In this document: piece after piece, positions 1 to 8,803 of the stretch
How positions within the stretch are numbered: the first letter of the stretch is position 1
Layout of the letters: each line of letters opens with the position of its first letter
Source: Parvularculaceae bacterium
GTDB taxonomy: Bacteria > Pseudomonadota > Alphaproteobacteria > Caulobacterales > Parvularculaceae
Direction: 5' to 3'
Length of the DNA: 64,000 nt
Assembly: GCA_028284065.1 (NCBI GenBank)
Contig: JANQSJ010000008.1
Span: forward strand, 434,001 to 498,000
Translations under genes and position numbers: made by a program
Notes under the pieces: generated by a model
Database searches by the model: none
What the model was told of the DNA's origin: nothing
The model's input: only the letters and a program-made list of their open reading frames with translations

Positions 1-2039
1 CCCTCGCCGAGGAGCTCGGCGCCGGCTTTCGTCTCGGCAAGGGCGATCTGACCCGCCTCGACCCGGACGCATTCCCGGTCGTCGTCCTGATGCGCACCGG
101 CGGCGCCGTCATCGTTCACGCGCGCAATGGCGAGGACGCCGACGTGGAGCGGCCGTCGGGCCGCGGCTCCGCGCCCCTCGCCGACATCAATGCGGCGTCC
201 ATCGGCGTCCATCTGCGCTTTGAATTGACCGCAGCTTCCTCCGAGCGGCTTGCGCGCATTGAGCCCGTCCAGCGGGCGGCGGGCGGCGAAGAGACCGACG
301 CCCCGCACCCGACGCGCCTCGTCGGCGAACTTTTCGGCATGATCTGGCGGCGCCACAAGCGCGAGGCGACGCAGCTCCTCGTTTCGTCGCTCCTCATCAA
401 CCTCTTCATGATCGCTCTGCCGCTCTACATCATGTCGGTTTATGACCGGGTCATTCCGCATACCGCCTTTGAGAGCCTCATCGCCCTGACGATCGGCGTC
501 ATGCTGATCCTGGCGACCGATCTCGCCTTGCGATATGTGCGCCTCAAGTTCATCGACGCCATCGGCCTCAGCGTCTCGCGCGACCTCCAGGCCCGGCTCT
601 ATCGTCGGCTTCTATTTATCTCCCTCGCCAAACGGCCGAAGAGCGCCTCGGCGATCGTCAACGCCCAGAGCGAGATCGACGCGATCTGTCATCTGGCGCC
701 GGAGTTCTTCGCCTCGATGGTCGCGGACGTCGCCCTCGCCGCAACCATCCTGGCGCTCATCGCCTATATCGGCGGGGCTATCGTCCTCGCGCCCATCATC
801 GGCGTCGCGACGGTGGCGGCGGCGGTCTTCCTCGGCTCGCGCAGCGCGCGGCCGCACATGACCCGGCAGGCAGCGCTCAAGACCGCGGCGACGGCCCAGC
901 TCAGCGAAACCTTCGACTCCCTGACCGCCGTCAAGGCGAACGGCGCCGAGCACGCCCTACTATCGCAGTTCGAACGTATCGGCGACGCGGCGGGCCTTAC
1001 CGGCCACCTGGCGCGCCAGCGCAGCCGCTTTTCCGGCCAGGCGGCGAGCGTCATCGCCCAGGCGACGATTGTCGGGACGCTCTTCCTTGGCGTCGTGCGC
1101 ATCGATGCGGGCGCGATGTCCATCGGCGCGCTGGCGGCGACGACCATTCTCGTCGGCCGCGCCGTTATGCCGATCAGCCAGCTCGTCGATCAATTCAACC
1201 GGCTATGGACGCTGAAGGACGTCCTCGCGCCGGCGTTCGAGGCGGTCGACGCGGAAGAGGAAAAAGGCGGCGAGCGCGACGGCGGCGAAGGCCGGCGCGT
1301 CATGGGGGACATCCGTTTACAGAATGTCTCATACAAGCACGAGAGCGCGAATGCGCCGGCGCTGAAAGACCTCAATCTCCATATTGCGCCCGGCGAGAAA
1401 ATCGGCCTCATCGGCAAGAACGGCAGCGGCAAAAGCACGCTTCTGCACCTGCTGCCGCGCCTTTACACGCCGACGGATGGAACGGTCCTCATCGACGGGT
1501 ATGACGCCCGCCAGTTCTCCGCCCGGCGGGTGCGCCAGGAGATCGGCCTGATGCCGCAGGAGATCGTGCTCTTCAATGCGCCGCTTAAGGACAATATCCT
1601 GCTCGGGGCGGCCGACGCCACGGATGAGGACTTCCTGCGCGCGGTCACTACCGCCGGCGTCGACCGCTTCGTGCGACGCCATCCGGAAGGCTTCTCCATG
1701 CAAGTGGGGCCGCGGGGCGAGTTTCTCTCCGCCGGGGAGCGCCAGGCGGTGGGCCTCGCCCGCGCGCTCCTGCGGCGGCGGAAGGTTCTTTTGCTCGACG
1801 AGCCGACGTCCATGATGGACCATACCGCCGAAGCGCTCGTCATCGAGAACCTTGCGCGCGCCGCCGCCGACATGACGCTTATCGTCAGCACGCATCGTTT
1901 ACGGCTGCTGGAGCTTGTGGATCGCGTCATCGTATTGGATGAGGGACGCATTGTCGCCGACGGCCCGCGCGATCAGGTGCTGGCCGAACTCGCCCAGCCG
2001 GCGCCTGCGGCGAACCGTCCCGTCCGCCGCTCCGCCTAA
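1..2039 (+). CDS. Type I secretion ABC transporter, permease/ATPase (5' end outside window)
   Basis: The reading frame is already open at the left edge, so the gene is 5'-truncated; the ATG at 90 is internal. The first ~110 visible residues resemble the C39-peptidase-like N-terminal domain of LapB/LssB-type exporters. A six-helix ABC membrane domain follows (about nt 380-1,200), then the ATPase domain: Walker A GKNGSGKST near 1,414, signature LSAGERQ near 1,728, Walker B LLLDEP near 1,791, and an H-loop THR. The family exports RTX-type proteins through the inner membrane with a membrane-fusion protein and a TolC-like channel; neither partner is downstream here, so they may lie upstream. Whether the N-terminal domain keeps a catalytic Cys cannot be seen because it would lie outside the window. 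Confidence 0.85.
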   Translation, partial: LAEELGAGFRLGKGDLTRLDPDAFPVVVLMRTGGAVIVHARNGEDADVERPSGRGSAPLADINAASIGVHLRFELTAASSERLARIEPVQRAAGGEETDAPHPTRLVGELFGMIWRRHKREATQLLVSSLLINLFMIALPLYIMSVYDRVIPHTAFESLIALTIGVMLILATDLALRYVRLKFIDAIGLSVSRDLQARLYRRLLFISLAKRPKSASAIVNAQSEIDAICHLAPEFFASMVADVALAATILALIAYIGGAIVLAPIIGVATVAAAVFLGSRSARPHMTRQAALKTAATAQLSETFDSLTAVKANGAEHALLSQFERIGDAAGLTGHLARQRSRFSGQAASVIAQATIVGTLFLGVVRIDAGAMSIGALAATTILVGRAVMPISQLVDQFNRLWTLKDVLAPAFEAVDAEEEKGGERDGGEGRRVMGDIRLQNVSYKHESANAPALKDLNLHIAPGEKIGLIGKNGSGKSTLLHLLPRLYTPTDGTVLIDGYDARQFSARRVRQEIGLMPQEIVLFNAPLKDNILLGAADATDEDFLRAVTTAGVDRFVRRHPEGFSMQVGPRGEFLSAGERQAVGLARALLRRRKVLLLDEPTSMMDHTAEALVIENLARAAADMTLIVSTHRLRLLELVDRVIVLDEGRIVADGPRDQVLAELAQPAPAANRPVRRSA

Positions 2040-2072
2040 TCCGGCCCGACCTCGCGCTCCGTAGCGCGCACC

Positions 2073-2759
2073 ATGACCCACAATGACAAGTCCGGGCTCG
2101 TCATCGGCGCCTCGGGCGGCATCGGGGCGGCCGTGGCGCGCGCGCTCAAAGATGACCCCAGTTTCGCGCGCGTTCTTGGGCTGAGCCGCAGGCTGGATGG
2201 CCTCGACATCACCGACGAGGCCTCATTGGCGGCCGGTGCGGACCGACTGCGCGATGAGGCCTTCGACCTCATCTTCGTCGCGACCGGCGCGCTTGCGACG
2301 TCGAAGGGAGGGCCGGAGAAATCCTTCGGCGCGCTGACGGCGGACGCCATGGCCGAGGCGATGGCGGTGAACGCCGTCGGCGTCGCGCTGGCCGTCAAGC
2401 ATTTCGCGCCGCTTCTCGCCCGCGACCGGCGCGCCGTCTTCGCCGCGCTGTCGGCGCGCGTCGGATCGATCGGCGACAACCGTCTCGGCGGCTGGATCAG
2501 CTATCGCGCGTCGAAAGCGGCGCTGAACCAGATCGTGAGATGCGCGAGCGTCGAATTCGGGCGCTCCCACAAACCGTCGATTTTCGCGGCGCTTCATCCG
2601 GGTACGATTGAAACTCCCTTGAGCGCGCCGTTCGCGCGCGGCCGCTTTACGGCGAGGCCAGACGAAGCGGCGCTAAACCTCCTCGCGACGCTCGACGGGC
2701 TTCAGCCTTCGGACACCGGCGGCTTTTTCGCCTATGACGGATCGCGGATCGAGTGGTGA
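2073..2759 (+). CDS. Short-chain dehydrogenase/reductase (C-factor-like SDR)
   Basis: A 228-residue classical SDR. The N-terminal glycine-rich motif GASGGIGAA binds NAD(P), and the catalytic region has Ser followed by YRASK, so the Ser-Tyr-Lys triad is intact. The substrate is unknown. Its stop overlaps the photolyase start in a GTGA junction (2,756-2,759), so the two are translationally coupled. SDRs of this type are often found beside iron-sulfur photolyases, but a role in DNA repair or pigment chemistry is only inferred from position. Confidence 0.85.
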   Translation: MTHNDKSGLVIGASGGIGAAVARALKDDPSFARVLGLSRRLDGLDITDEASLAAGADRLRDEAFDLIFVATGALATSKGGPEKSFGALTADAMAEAMAVNAVGVALAVKHFAPLLARDRRAVFAALSARVGSIGDNRLGGWISYRASKAALNQIVRCASVEFGRSHKPSIFAALHPGTIETPLSAPFARGRFTARPDEAALNLLATLDGLQPSDTGGFFAYDGSRIEW

Positions 2760-4300
2760 GCGATCGTCGTCTCATCCTCGTCCTCGGCGACCAGTTAAGC
2801 CACGGGCTCGCCAGCCTCGCAGGCGGCGACCAAGGCCGGGACGTCGTCGTCATGGGCGAGGTCATGGCGGAGGCGACCTATGTGCCGCATCACCGCAAGA
2901 AGCTCGTCTTCGTCTTCTCCGCCATGCGCCACTTCGCAGAGGAGCTGCGCGCGGCGGGATGGACCGTCGACTACGCACGCCTTACCGCGCGACCTCGCAT
3001 TCAGTCGTTTACGGAGCTTATCGAGCGCGCGCTCAAACGACACAGCGCCGACCGCATCGTCGTCGTCGAGGCGGGCGAGCATCGCGTGGCGGCGGAGATC
3101 GCCGGCTGGCGCGATGCGTTAGGCGTCGAGGTCGACGTGCTGGAGGATGACCGTTTCATCTCAACGCGCGACGAGTTCGACGCCTGGGCCGATGGCCGCA
3201 AGGCGCTGCGGATGGAGTATTTCTATCGCGAGATGCGCCGCAAGACGGGTCTCCTGATGGATGGCGACGCGCCCATGGGGGAGCGCTGGAACTTCGACGC
3301 CGACAACCGAAAATCCGCGCCGGCGGGCCTTTCCTTTCCTCCGCCGGTCGGTTTTCCCGCCGACGAGACGACGCGCGACGTGATCGCGATGGTGGAGAAG
3401 GCGTTTCCGAATGGCTTCGGCGCAACGCAGCCATTCGATTTCGCCGTTGTGGCGGGCGACGCGGAACAGGCTCTCGACGACTTCATCGCGCATAGATTGC
3501 CGCTCTTCGGAGATTATCAGGACGCCATGCGCGAGGGAGACGCGTTCATGGCGCACTCCCTCCTGTCGCTTTACATAAATGCGGGGCTGCTCGACCCGTT
3601 GCAGGCCTGCGTCAAGGCGGAGAAGGCCTATCGGGCGGGGGCCGCGCCCCTCAACGCCGTTGAAGGCTTTATCCGGCAGATTATCGGCTGGCGCGAGTTT
3701 GTCCGCGGCGTCTACTGGCGCGAGGGCCCCGACTATACGTCACGAAATCATCTTGAAGCCGATATTCCGCTGCCCGATTTTTACTGGACGGGCGAAACGG
3801 ATATGTCCTGCGTTCGCGCCGTCGTCGACCAGACGCGGGAAGAAGCCTACGCCCACCATATTCAGCGATTGATGGTGACGGGGACGTTCGCGCTTATCGC
3901 CGGGCTCGACCCGTCAGAAGTGCATGAATGGTACCTCGCGGTCTATGCCGACGCCTATGAATGGGTGGAGGCGCCGAACGTCATCGGCATGGCGCTTTTC
4001 GCCGATGGCGGCGTCGTCGCGTCAAAGCCTTATGCGGCGAGCGGGGCCTATATCAATCGGATGTCGGATTATTGCGGCGGCTGCGCCTATTCGCCGGCGC
4101 GCAAGACCGAGGCGGAGGCGTGCCCCTTTAACGCGCTTTACTGGGATTTTCTCATCCGGAATGAGGCGCGCCTTAAGTCGAACCCGCGGATTTCGCGCGC
4201 CTATCAGACCTGGGCGAAGATGGGCGATGAGAAAAAATCCGCCTATCTTGAGCGCGCCGGCGATATCCGCCAGCGCCTGCGCGACGGGGCGCGCCTTTGA
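2756..4300 (+). CDS. phrB: Iron-sulfur (6-4) photolyase / FeS-BCP cryptochrome-photolyase family protein
   Basis: A 514-residue cryptochrome/photolyase of the FeS-BCP (PhrB/CryB) class, which repairs (6-4) photoproducts with blue light using FAD, a ribolumazine antenna and a 4Fe-4S cluster. Four cysteines at residues 352, 440, 443 and 456 have the same spacing as the cluster ligands of Agrobacterium PhrB (350/438/441/454), with a CGGCAYSP...CPFN signature at the C-terminus. The start is GTG 2,756, sharing GTGA with the upstream SDR stop; GTG 2,753 is the alternative. The DUF2256 gene often linked to this family is not next to it. Function is assigned by family; repair as opposed to signalling cannot be read from sequence. 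Confidence 0.9.
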   Translation: MSDRRLILVLGDQLSHGLASLAGGDQGRDVVVMGEVMAEATYVPHHRKKLVFVFSAMRHFAEELRAAGWTVDYARLTARPRIQSFTELIERALKRHSADRIVVVEAGEHRVAAEIAGWRDALGVEVDVLEDDRFISTRDEFDAWADGRKALRMEYFYREMRRKTGLLMDGDAPMGERWNFDADNRKSAPAGLSFPPPVGFPADETTRDVIAMVEKAFPNGFGATQPFDFAVVAGDAEQALDDFIAHRLPLFGDYQDAMREGDAFMAHSLLSLYINAGLLDPLQACVKAEKAYRAGAAPLNAVEGFIRQIIGWREFVRGVYWREGPDYTSRNHLEADIPLPDFYWTGETDMSCVRAVVDQTREEAYAHHIQRLMVTGTFALIAGLDPSEVHEWYLAVYADAYEWVEAPNVIGMALFADGGVVASKPYAASGAYINRMSDYCGGCAYSPARKTEAEACPFNALYWDFLIRNEARLKSNPRISRAYQTWAKMGDEKKSAYLERAGDIRQRLRDGARL

Positions 4301-4318
4301 GCGGATCGCCTTGGCGAC

Positions 4319-5008
4319 TTAAAGCGCGAGACGATATCCGCCGGACTCCGTCAGCAGGATGGAGGCGTTCGACGGGTCGGGCTCAATCTTCTGGCGGAGC
4401 CGATAGACATGCGTCTCGAGCGTATGCGTCGTCACGCCGGAGTTATAGCCCCAGACCTCGTCGAGGAGGACGTCACGCGTCACCGCCTTGCCGCCGGCCC
4501 GATAGAGATATTTAAGAATGGAGGTCTCTTTCTCCGTGAGCCGAATTTTGCGGTCATCCTCGGTCGCCAGCATCTTCACCGAAGGGCGGAATTCGTACGG
4601 CCCGACCTTAAAGACGGCGTCCTCGTTCTGCTCGTGGCTGCGCAGGTGGGCGCGAACCCGCGCCAGCAGCACCGCGAACTTGAACGGCTTCGTGATGTAG
4701 TCATTGGCGCCGGAGTTAAGGCCAAGCACTTCGTCGGCGTCGCTGTCGGCGCCGGTGAGCATGATGATCGGCGACTTGAAACCGTTTTTGCGCATGAGCT
4801 GGCAGGCTTCGCGGCCGTCAATATCCGGCAGGCCGACATCGAGCAGGACGAGATCGATATGCGCCTCCTGCTTCACCGCGGAGATCGCCTCCTGGGCGGT
4901 GGCGTAGGGCTCCACGGCGAAGTCGTCATGGAGATTGAACTGTTCGATAAGGGTGTCCCGAAGGAGATCGTCGTCGTCCACCAGGAGTATTCGCTTTGCG
5001 CGCGCCAT
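4319..5008 (-). CDS. cenR: OmpR-family response regulator, CenR-like
   Basis: A 229-residue response regulator with an N-terminal receiver domain (acidic cluster VDDDD at 10-14, phospho-acceptor Asp57 in LLDVGLPD, TGA and KPF motifs) and a C-terminal winged helix ending in a conserved THxxRLRQK and SGGYRL region. Sequence style and location near the parAB/origin region match CenR, the essential alphaproteobacterial envelope regulator phosphorylated by CenK. No histidine kinase is adjacent, consistent with an orphan locus. Single gene, convergent with phrB. The OmpR class is certain; the CenR subfamily is an inference. Confidence 0.75.
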   Translation of the reverse strand: MARAKRILLVDDDDLLRDTLIEQFNLHDDFAVEPYATAQEAISAVKQEAHIDLVLLDVGLPDIDGREACQLMRKNGFKSPIIMLTGADSDADEVLGLNSGANDYITKPFKFAVLLARVRAHLRSHEQNEDAVFKVGPYEFRPSVKMLATEDDRKIRLTEKETSILKYLYRAGGKAVTRDVLLDEVWGYNSGVTTHTLETHVYRLRQKIEPDPSNASILLTESGGYRLAL

Positions 5009-5115
5009 AATGCTCTCTCCAACCCGTCTTTCGGCGCCTCTTTAGACCCGTGACGGCGTCGCTGTGAAATAACTCTCGCTCACGTCGCCGTGAAACGCCG
5101 GCTTATCGAAATTGG

Positions 5116-5796
5116 CTAGTCGGCGGGCCGCGGGCCGAAAATCTCCGTACCGATGCGCACATGGGTCGCGCCGAGGCGCGCGGCGACCTCATAGTCGCCG
5201 CTCATGCCCATGCTGATGACCTCCAGATGATTGCGTTCGGCGATCTTGGCCAGAAGGGCGAAATGCGGCGCGGGCGGTTCATCCGCCGGCGGCAGGCACA
5301 TGACGCCCGCGATTTTGAGGCCGAGCTCTTCCGAACACCGCCGAATGAAGGCGTCCGCTTCCCCTGGGGCGACGCCGGATTTCTGCGGCTCCTCGCCTGT
5401 GTTCACCTGCGCGAGGCAGGTGGGCGCGCGGCCCTGGCGCGCGATCTCCGCAGCGAGGGCCCTGGCGATCTTGTCGCGGTCGACCGAATGAATGACGTCA
5501 AAGAGCGCCACGGCGTCCGCCGCCTTGTTCGACTGCAGCGGGCCGACAAGGTGCAGCTCCACGCCATCGAATTTTGCGATAAGCGGCGGCCATTTAGCCT
5601 GCGCCTCTTGAACGCGGTTTTCGCCGAAGACGCGATGCCCCGCCTCCAGCGCCGGCAGAATTCGCTCCGCATCATGGCGTTTCGACACCGCGACAACCGT
5701 CGCCGACGCTTTGGCGCGGCCTGCGTCCGCCAGCGCGGCGTCGAGTTTTGCGGCTATCGCGGATAGGTTGGCGGCTGGATCGATGGCAGCGGTCAT
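5116..5796 (-). CDS. YggS family pyridoxal-phosphate homeostasis protein
   Basis: A 226-residue PLP-binding protein of the YggS/PROSC family, a single TIM barrel that binds PLP and maintains B6 vitamer balance without known enzymatic activity. The PLP lysine lies in VAVSKRH near residue 39; GENRVQEA and the C-terminal signature GMSGDYEVAARLGATHVRIG are present. The start codon directly abuts the ATG of the divergent ThiE-like gene (5,794-5,796 against 5,797-5,799), leaving no intergenic space. Length is normal for the family. Confidence 0.92.
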   Translation of the reverse strand: MTAAIDPAANLSAIAAKLDAALADAGRAKASATVVAVSKRHDAERILPALEAGHRVFGENRVQEAQAKWPPLIAKFDGVELHLVGPLQSNKAADAVALFDVIHSVDRDKIARALAAEIARQGRAPTCLAQVNTGEEPQKSGVAPGEADAFIRRCSEELGLKIAGVMCLPPADEPPAPHFALLAKIAERNHLEVISMGMSGDYEVAARLGATHVRIGTEIFGPRPAD

Positions 5797-6435
5797 ATGA
5801 CATTCGAAGGGCTGAGAACCCGTATCGCCAGACTAGCCGACGCCGCGGATGCGCTCAAACAGCGTTCCGGCCGCGAGAGCGTCCCGTTCTCGCTCGTCTA
5901 TTTCACTGACCCCGCCCGCGGCCCCGATCCAGCGCTCATCGCGCGCGCCGCGGCTGGACGCAGGCTGGCGATCGTCTTCCGCGCCTATGGAACGCCGGAC
6001 CGCGCGCGGCGCGCGCTGGCGCTCGCGGCGACATGCAGAAGCCGGGGCGTCACGCTGTTGATCGCGCAGGATATTGGCCTGGCGACGCACGTCGGCGCGT
6101 GCGGCGTTCATCTCCCTTCTTGGATGGGCGCGCCGAAGGTCGAACGTCCGACGCCCGATTTCGTCGTCACCGCGGCGGCGCATTCGAGGGACGAACTCGT
6201 TGCGGCGAAGGCGGCGGGCGCCAATGCGGCGTTTCTCTCACCCGTCTTCCACACGCGCAGCCATCCGGAAGGCGGCGCTCTGGGGCCGGAGCGTTTCAGG
6301 CGCCTCGCCGCAGCCTCAGGGCTTCCGGTGTTCGCCCTTGGCGGCGTCAACGAACGAACCGCGCTGCGTCTCGCCGGACCGAACGTCGTCGGTTTCGGCG
6401 CAATCGACGCGTTTGCGCCACGACAGCCTGGATAG
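5797..6435 (+). CDS. Thiamine phosphate synthase / TenI-like protein
   Basis: A 212-residue TIM-barrel protein of the ThiE/TenI family. Recognisable elements are GVHLPSW, the phosphate-binding stretch FLSPVFHTRSHPEG, LGPERFRRLA and the C-terminal FALGGVN. ThiE condenses hydroxymethylpyrimidine diphosphate with thiazole phosphate; TenI homologues isomerise the thiazole or lack activity. Several N-terminal ThiE pyrimidine-binding residues are not obvious, so the call stays at family level. No other thiamin gene is adjacent. Transcription ends at the hairpin at 6,463-6,492. Confidence 0.75.
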   Translation: MTFEGLRTRIARLADAADALKQRSGRESVPFSLVYFTDPARGPDPALIARAAAGRRLAIVFRAYGTPDRARRALALAATCRSRGVTLLIAQDIGLATHVGACGVHLPSWMGAPKVERPTPDFVVTAAAHSRDELVAAKAAGANAAFLSPVFHTRSHPEGGALGPERFRRLAAASGLPVFALGGVNERTALRLAGPNVVGFGAIDAFAPRQPG

Positions 6436-6462
6436 CGGCCGCCCGGATTGCGGCGTAACGCA

Positions 6463-6492
6463 AAAAGGGCGGCCCGAAAGAGCCGCCCTTTT
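6463..6492. terminator. Bidirectional intrinsic terminator between thiE-like gene and porin
   Basis: A perfect 11-bp stem, AAAAGGGCGGC pairing with GCCGCCCTTTT, around an 8-nt loop. A-rich and T-rich flanks let it work in both directions. It lies between the convergent stops at 6,435 and 6,546. Confidence 0.85.
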
Positions 6493-6545
6493 ACCGCATC
6501 CCCTCAGCCCTTGCCGGGCCGGCGCGCAACCATGCGAAACATGGC

Positions 6546-7808
6546 TTAGAACTTGATCGAACTCTCCAGGACCACGGTGGCGGCCTCTTCATTGCCGCCG
6601 GCGGCCTCCGGCCGCGTCGCTTCGACGAACTGCGCGGCGGCCCCGATAGTGATGCCCGGGGCGATGTAGTAGGTCACCCCCGCCTGGGCGGTCTGGGTGT
6701 CTTGAAACACCGTCGGCGCGACGAGGCTCGGCCCGATGAAGTCCGCTTCGGACCGGCCGTAGCCAAGCATGATGCCCCAATCGCCAGCGTCATCGCCCGA
6801 CCGGTAGGTCACGCCCGCGTCGAATGCGAGATAGCCTTCGTCGTCACTGGACGCGATGCCGCCATTCGACGACTTGACCGACCCGCCCACCGTGATGCCG
6901 CGGAAAGCGAGGTTCAGGCCAAGCGACACCGCCTCGTAATCCCCGAAATTCGGCGACGTCAGCAGCGGCTCGCCCTCGGCGTCCGCCGTCACATAGCTGC
7001 CGCCAAGTCCGAAAAGGAGGCCATCCCGCGCGCTCACGCGAAATTCCTGCTGATAATAGAATGCGCCTTCAAAGGCGTCGGTCCAGTCCGCGTCCTCGTC
7101 GAGCGGCGATGCGTTCGGCGCAAGAATGAGGCGGTCCACGGGCGCGCAGCGATTGGAGCCGCAGGACGCCAGCCGCGGGCTGTAGGACATCCCAAGACGC
7201 AACCCCCCGAGCGGGCCGCCAAGAATGTTCGCCGGCGGCAGATATGACACCTTGGTCGCCTGGCCGGTGAAGTCATTCACCGTATGAACGTCATTGAACC
7301 CGGATAAGTCGGTGCGCCAGTCATTGACGTTGAACGCGCGAAAGAGGGTCGGCGCCGTCACGGCGAGCGTCCGCGCGACCCCCTGATCGCGGCCGACCAC
7401 CACCTCGCCAAATCCGCCGCGCGCATAGGCGAAGGCGCTTTGCAGATACGCGTCGCTGCTCATCGGGGCGACGCCTCTCGGACCGCCGATTAGGAACCCG
7501 GAATATCTGCCGCCCCCGAACATCTGGTCCGGCTGCTGCCCGTCGAGGCGGCCTTCGATGACCGCGCCGACTTCGATGCCGTTCTGGAACACCGTCGAGG
7601 CGTCGACCCGGACCTCGGCGTCAATATCGCCATTTATGTCGCCATCGGAGACGCCAAGAACGGCGCTCGCCTCGCCGGACACGTCGACCTCAACGGGATC
7701 GGCGGCCGCGACGCCAGACGGGACCGCGACGACGGCAAGGCAGAGTGCGAATGCGCCCGCAAGCGCGTCGCCTTTCGCCAACTGAATATGCCGCCAGGTG
7801 CCGGTCAT
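6546..7808 (-). CDS. Outer-membrane porin
   Basis: A 420-residue beta-barrel porin. An N-terminal basic/hydrophobic signal peptide (about residues 1-35, cut after GVAAA) is followed by repeated amphipathic strands, and the chain ends in Phe (ESSIKF), the usual BAM-recognition end. GRDQG and an N-terminal VDVSGEASA strand resemble Gram-negative porins of alphaproteobacteria. It forms a general diffusion channel in the outer membrane. Monocistronic: a terminator downstream and a long upstream non-coding region. Confidence 0.85.
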   Translation of the reverse strand: MTGTWRHIQLAKGDALAGAFALCLAVVAVPSGVAAADPVEVDVSGEASAVLGVSDGDINGDIDAEVRVDASTVFQNGIEVGAVIEGRLDGQQPDQMFGGGRYSGFLIGGPRGVAPMSSDAYLQSAFAYARGGFGEVVVGRDQGVARTLAVTAPTLFRAFNVNDWRTDLSGFNDVHTVNDFTGQATKVSYLPPANILGGPLGGLRLGMSYSPRLASCGSNRCAPVDRLILAPNASPLDEDADWTDAFEGAFYYQQEFRVSARDGLLFGLGGSYVTADAEGEPLLTSPNFGDYEAVSLGLNLAFRGITVGGSVKSSNGGIASSDDEGYLAFDAGVTYRSGDDAGDWGIMLGYGRSEADFIGPSLVAPTVFQDTQTAQAGVTYYIAPGITIGAAAQFVEATRPEAAGGNEEAATVVLESSIKF

Positions 7809-8285
7809 CGCCTTCGCTTCAAAGCGTCCTTTTCGATTCCGAAACGCCTTCCCATCAAAAGCGGTATGAGGGACGACGCGACCTTACTCCATCTCGATGC
7901 GCCTTACGCCCGCGCGCCAGATGCCTGCTCACTCAAACTCCGCGCGCCAAATACCTGTAAGGCGAGCGCGGAATATGGTTACCGCGGCGCGTTAAATTGC
8001 GCCTAAAGCCCTAACCCTACCGTCCGGGCGACAATCCACAAAGCGCCCCGCTCACCAAGCATCGATCGGAAAGACCGATGCGTTGGCGGCTTGGAACACT
8101 GGCGCGCCGACGGGCGGCGCTTCGCACGGAGTCGCCTATAACGCGGCTTCTTCGCACAAATTACCTAGGAAGCGGGCGCCGGAGGGGTCAAGGCGATCGG
8201 CCCGGCGGAGTTGTCTAATCAGCCGTTTGTGGTAGCTATGCCACTCCCGCCGGGGCCGGGCGTTTTCATTCGTGGCGCGAAATAC
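7809..8285. other. Intergenic region between divergent porin and DUF3576 genes
   Basis: About 480 bp without a convincing gene; short open frames here have no recognisable domain or ribosome binding site. It must hold the two divergent promoters. A small hairpin, ATCGG-AAAGA-CCGAT, lies near 8,065. No clear -35/-10 pair could be assigned. Confidence 0.5.
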
Positions 8286-8747
8286 ATGAGCAATTCCAAT
8301 TCGGTAAAGGCGCTTTGGCTCGCCTTGGGTGCAGCGTTTCTCGCCGCGTGCGCAAGCGGAGCGTCGGACAACCGCAACGAGCCCCTGGCCGGCTATGCGC
8401 TTGGCGACAAGTCCGGCCAGGCGAGCACCGTCAATCGGTATCTCTGGGCGGCGTCGCTGGAGACGCTCGACTTTCTGCCGGTGATGTCGGCGGACCCGAT
8501 TGCTGGCCTCATCCTTACGGATTGGTACGCAGACCCGAGAAGCCCGCAGGAGCGCTTCAAACTGTCGGTTTACATCCTCGACAGCGCCCTGCGGGCGGAC
8601 GCGCTTCGCGTCTCAGTCTTTAAGCAGGCCCAGAACCTCGAAGGCCGCTGGATCGATTCGACGGTCAATCCTGAGACGGGGCGCGAAATCGAGAATTCGA
8701 TCTTGACCCGCGCGCGCCAGCTTCGGCTAAACCAGCTGGACGAATAG
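8286..8747 (+). CDS. DUF3576 family lipoprotein
   Basis: A 153-residue protein starting at ATG 8,286, because that start yields a clean lipoprotein signal (KALWLALGAAFLAAC, lipobox LAAC); the longer frame from TTG 8,211 would bury it. The family is alphaproteobacterial, of unknown function, and is usually found directly upstream of leuS and lptE, as here. Association with the LPS-transport lipoprotein LptE suggests an envelope role, by context only. Confidence 0.85.
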   Translation: MSNSNSVKALWLALGAAFLAACASGASDNRNEPLAGYALGDKSGQASTVNRYLWAASLETLDFLPVMSADPIAGLILTDWYADPRSPQERFKLSVYILDSALRADALRVSVFKQAQNLEGRWIDSTVNPETGREIENSILTRARQLRLNQLDE

Positions 8748-8803
8748 GCCGGCGCCGGCCCGTCTCTTGAAAGCTGGCGGCGCCGGGAAGAAAGCTGACG
8801 CCC

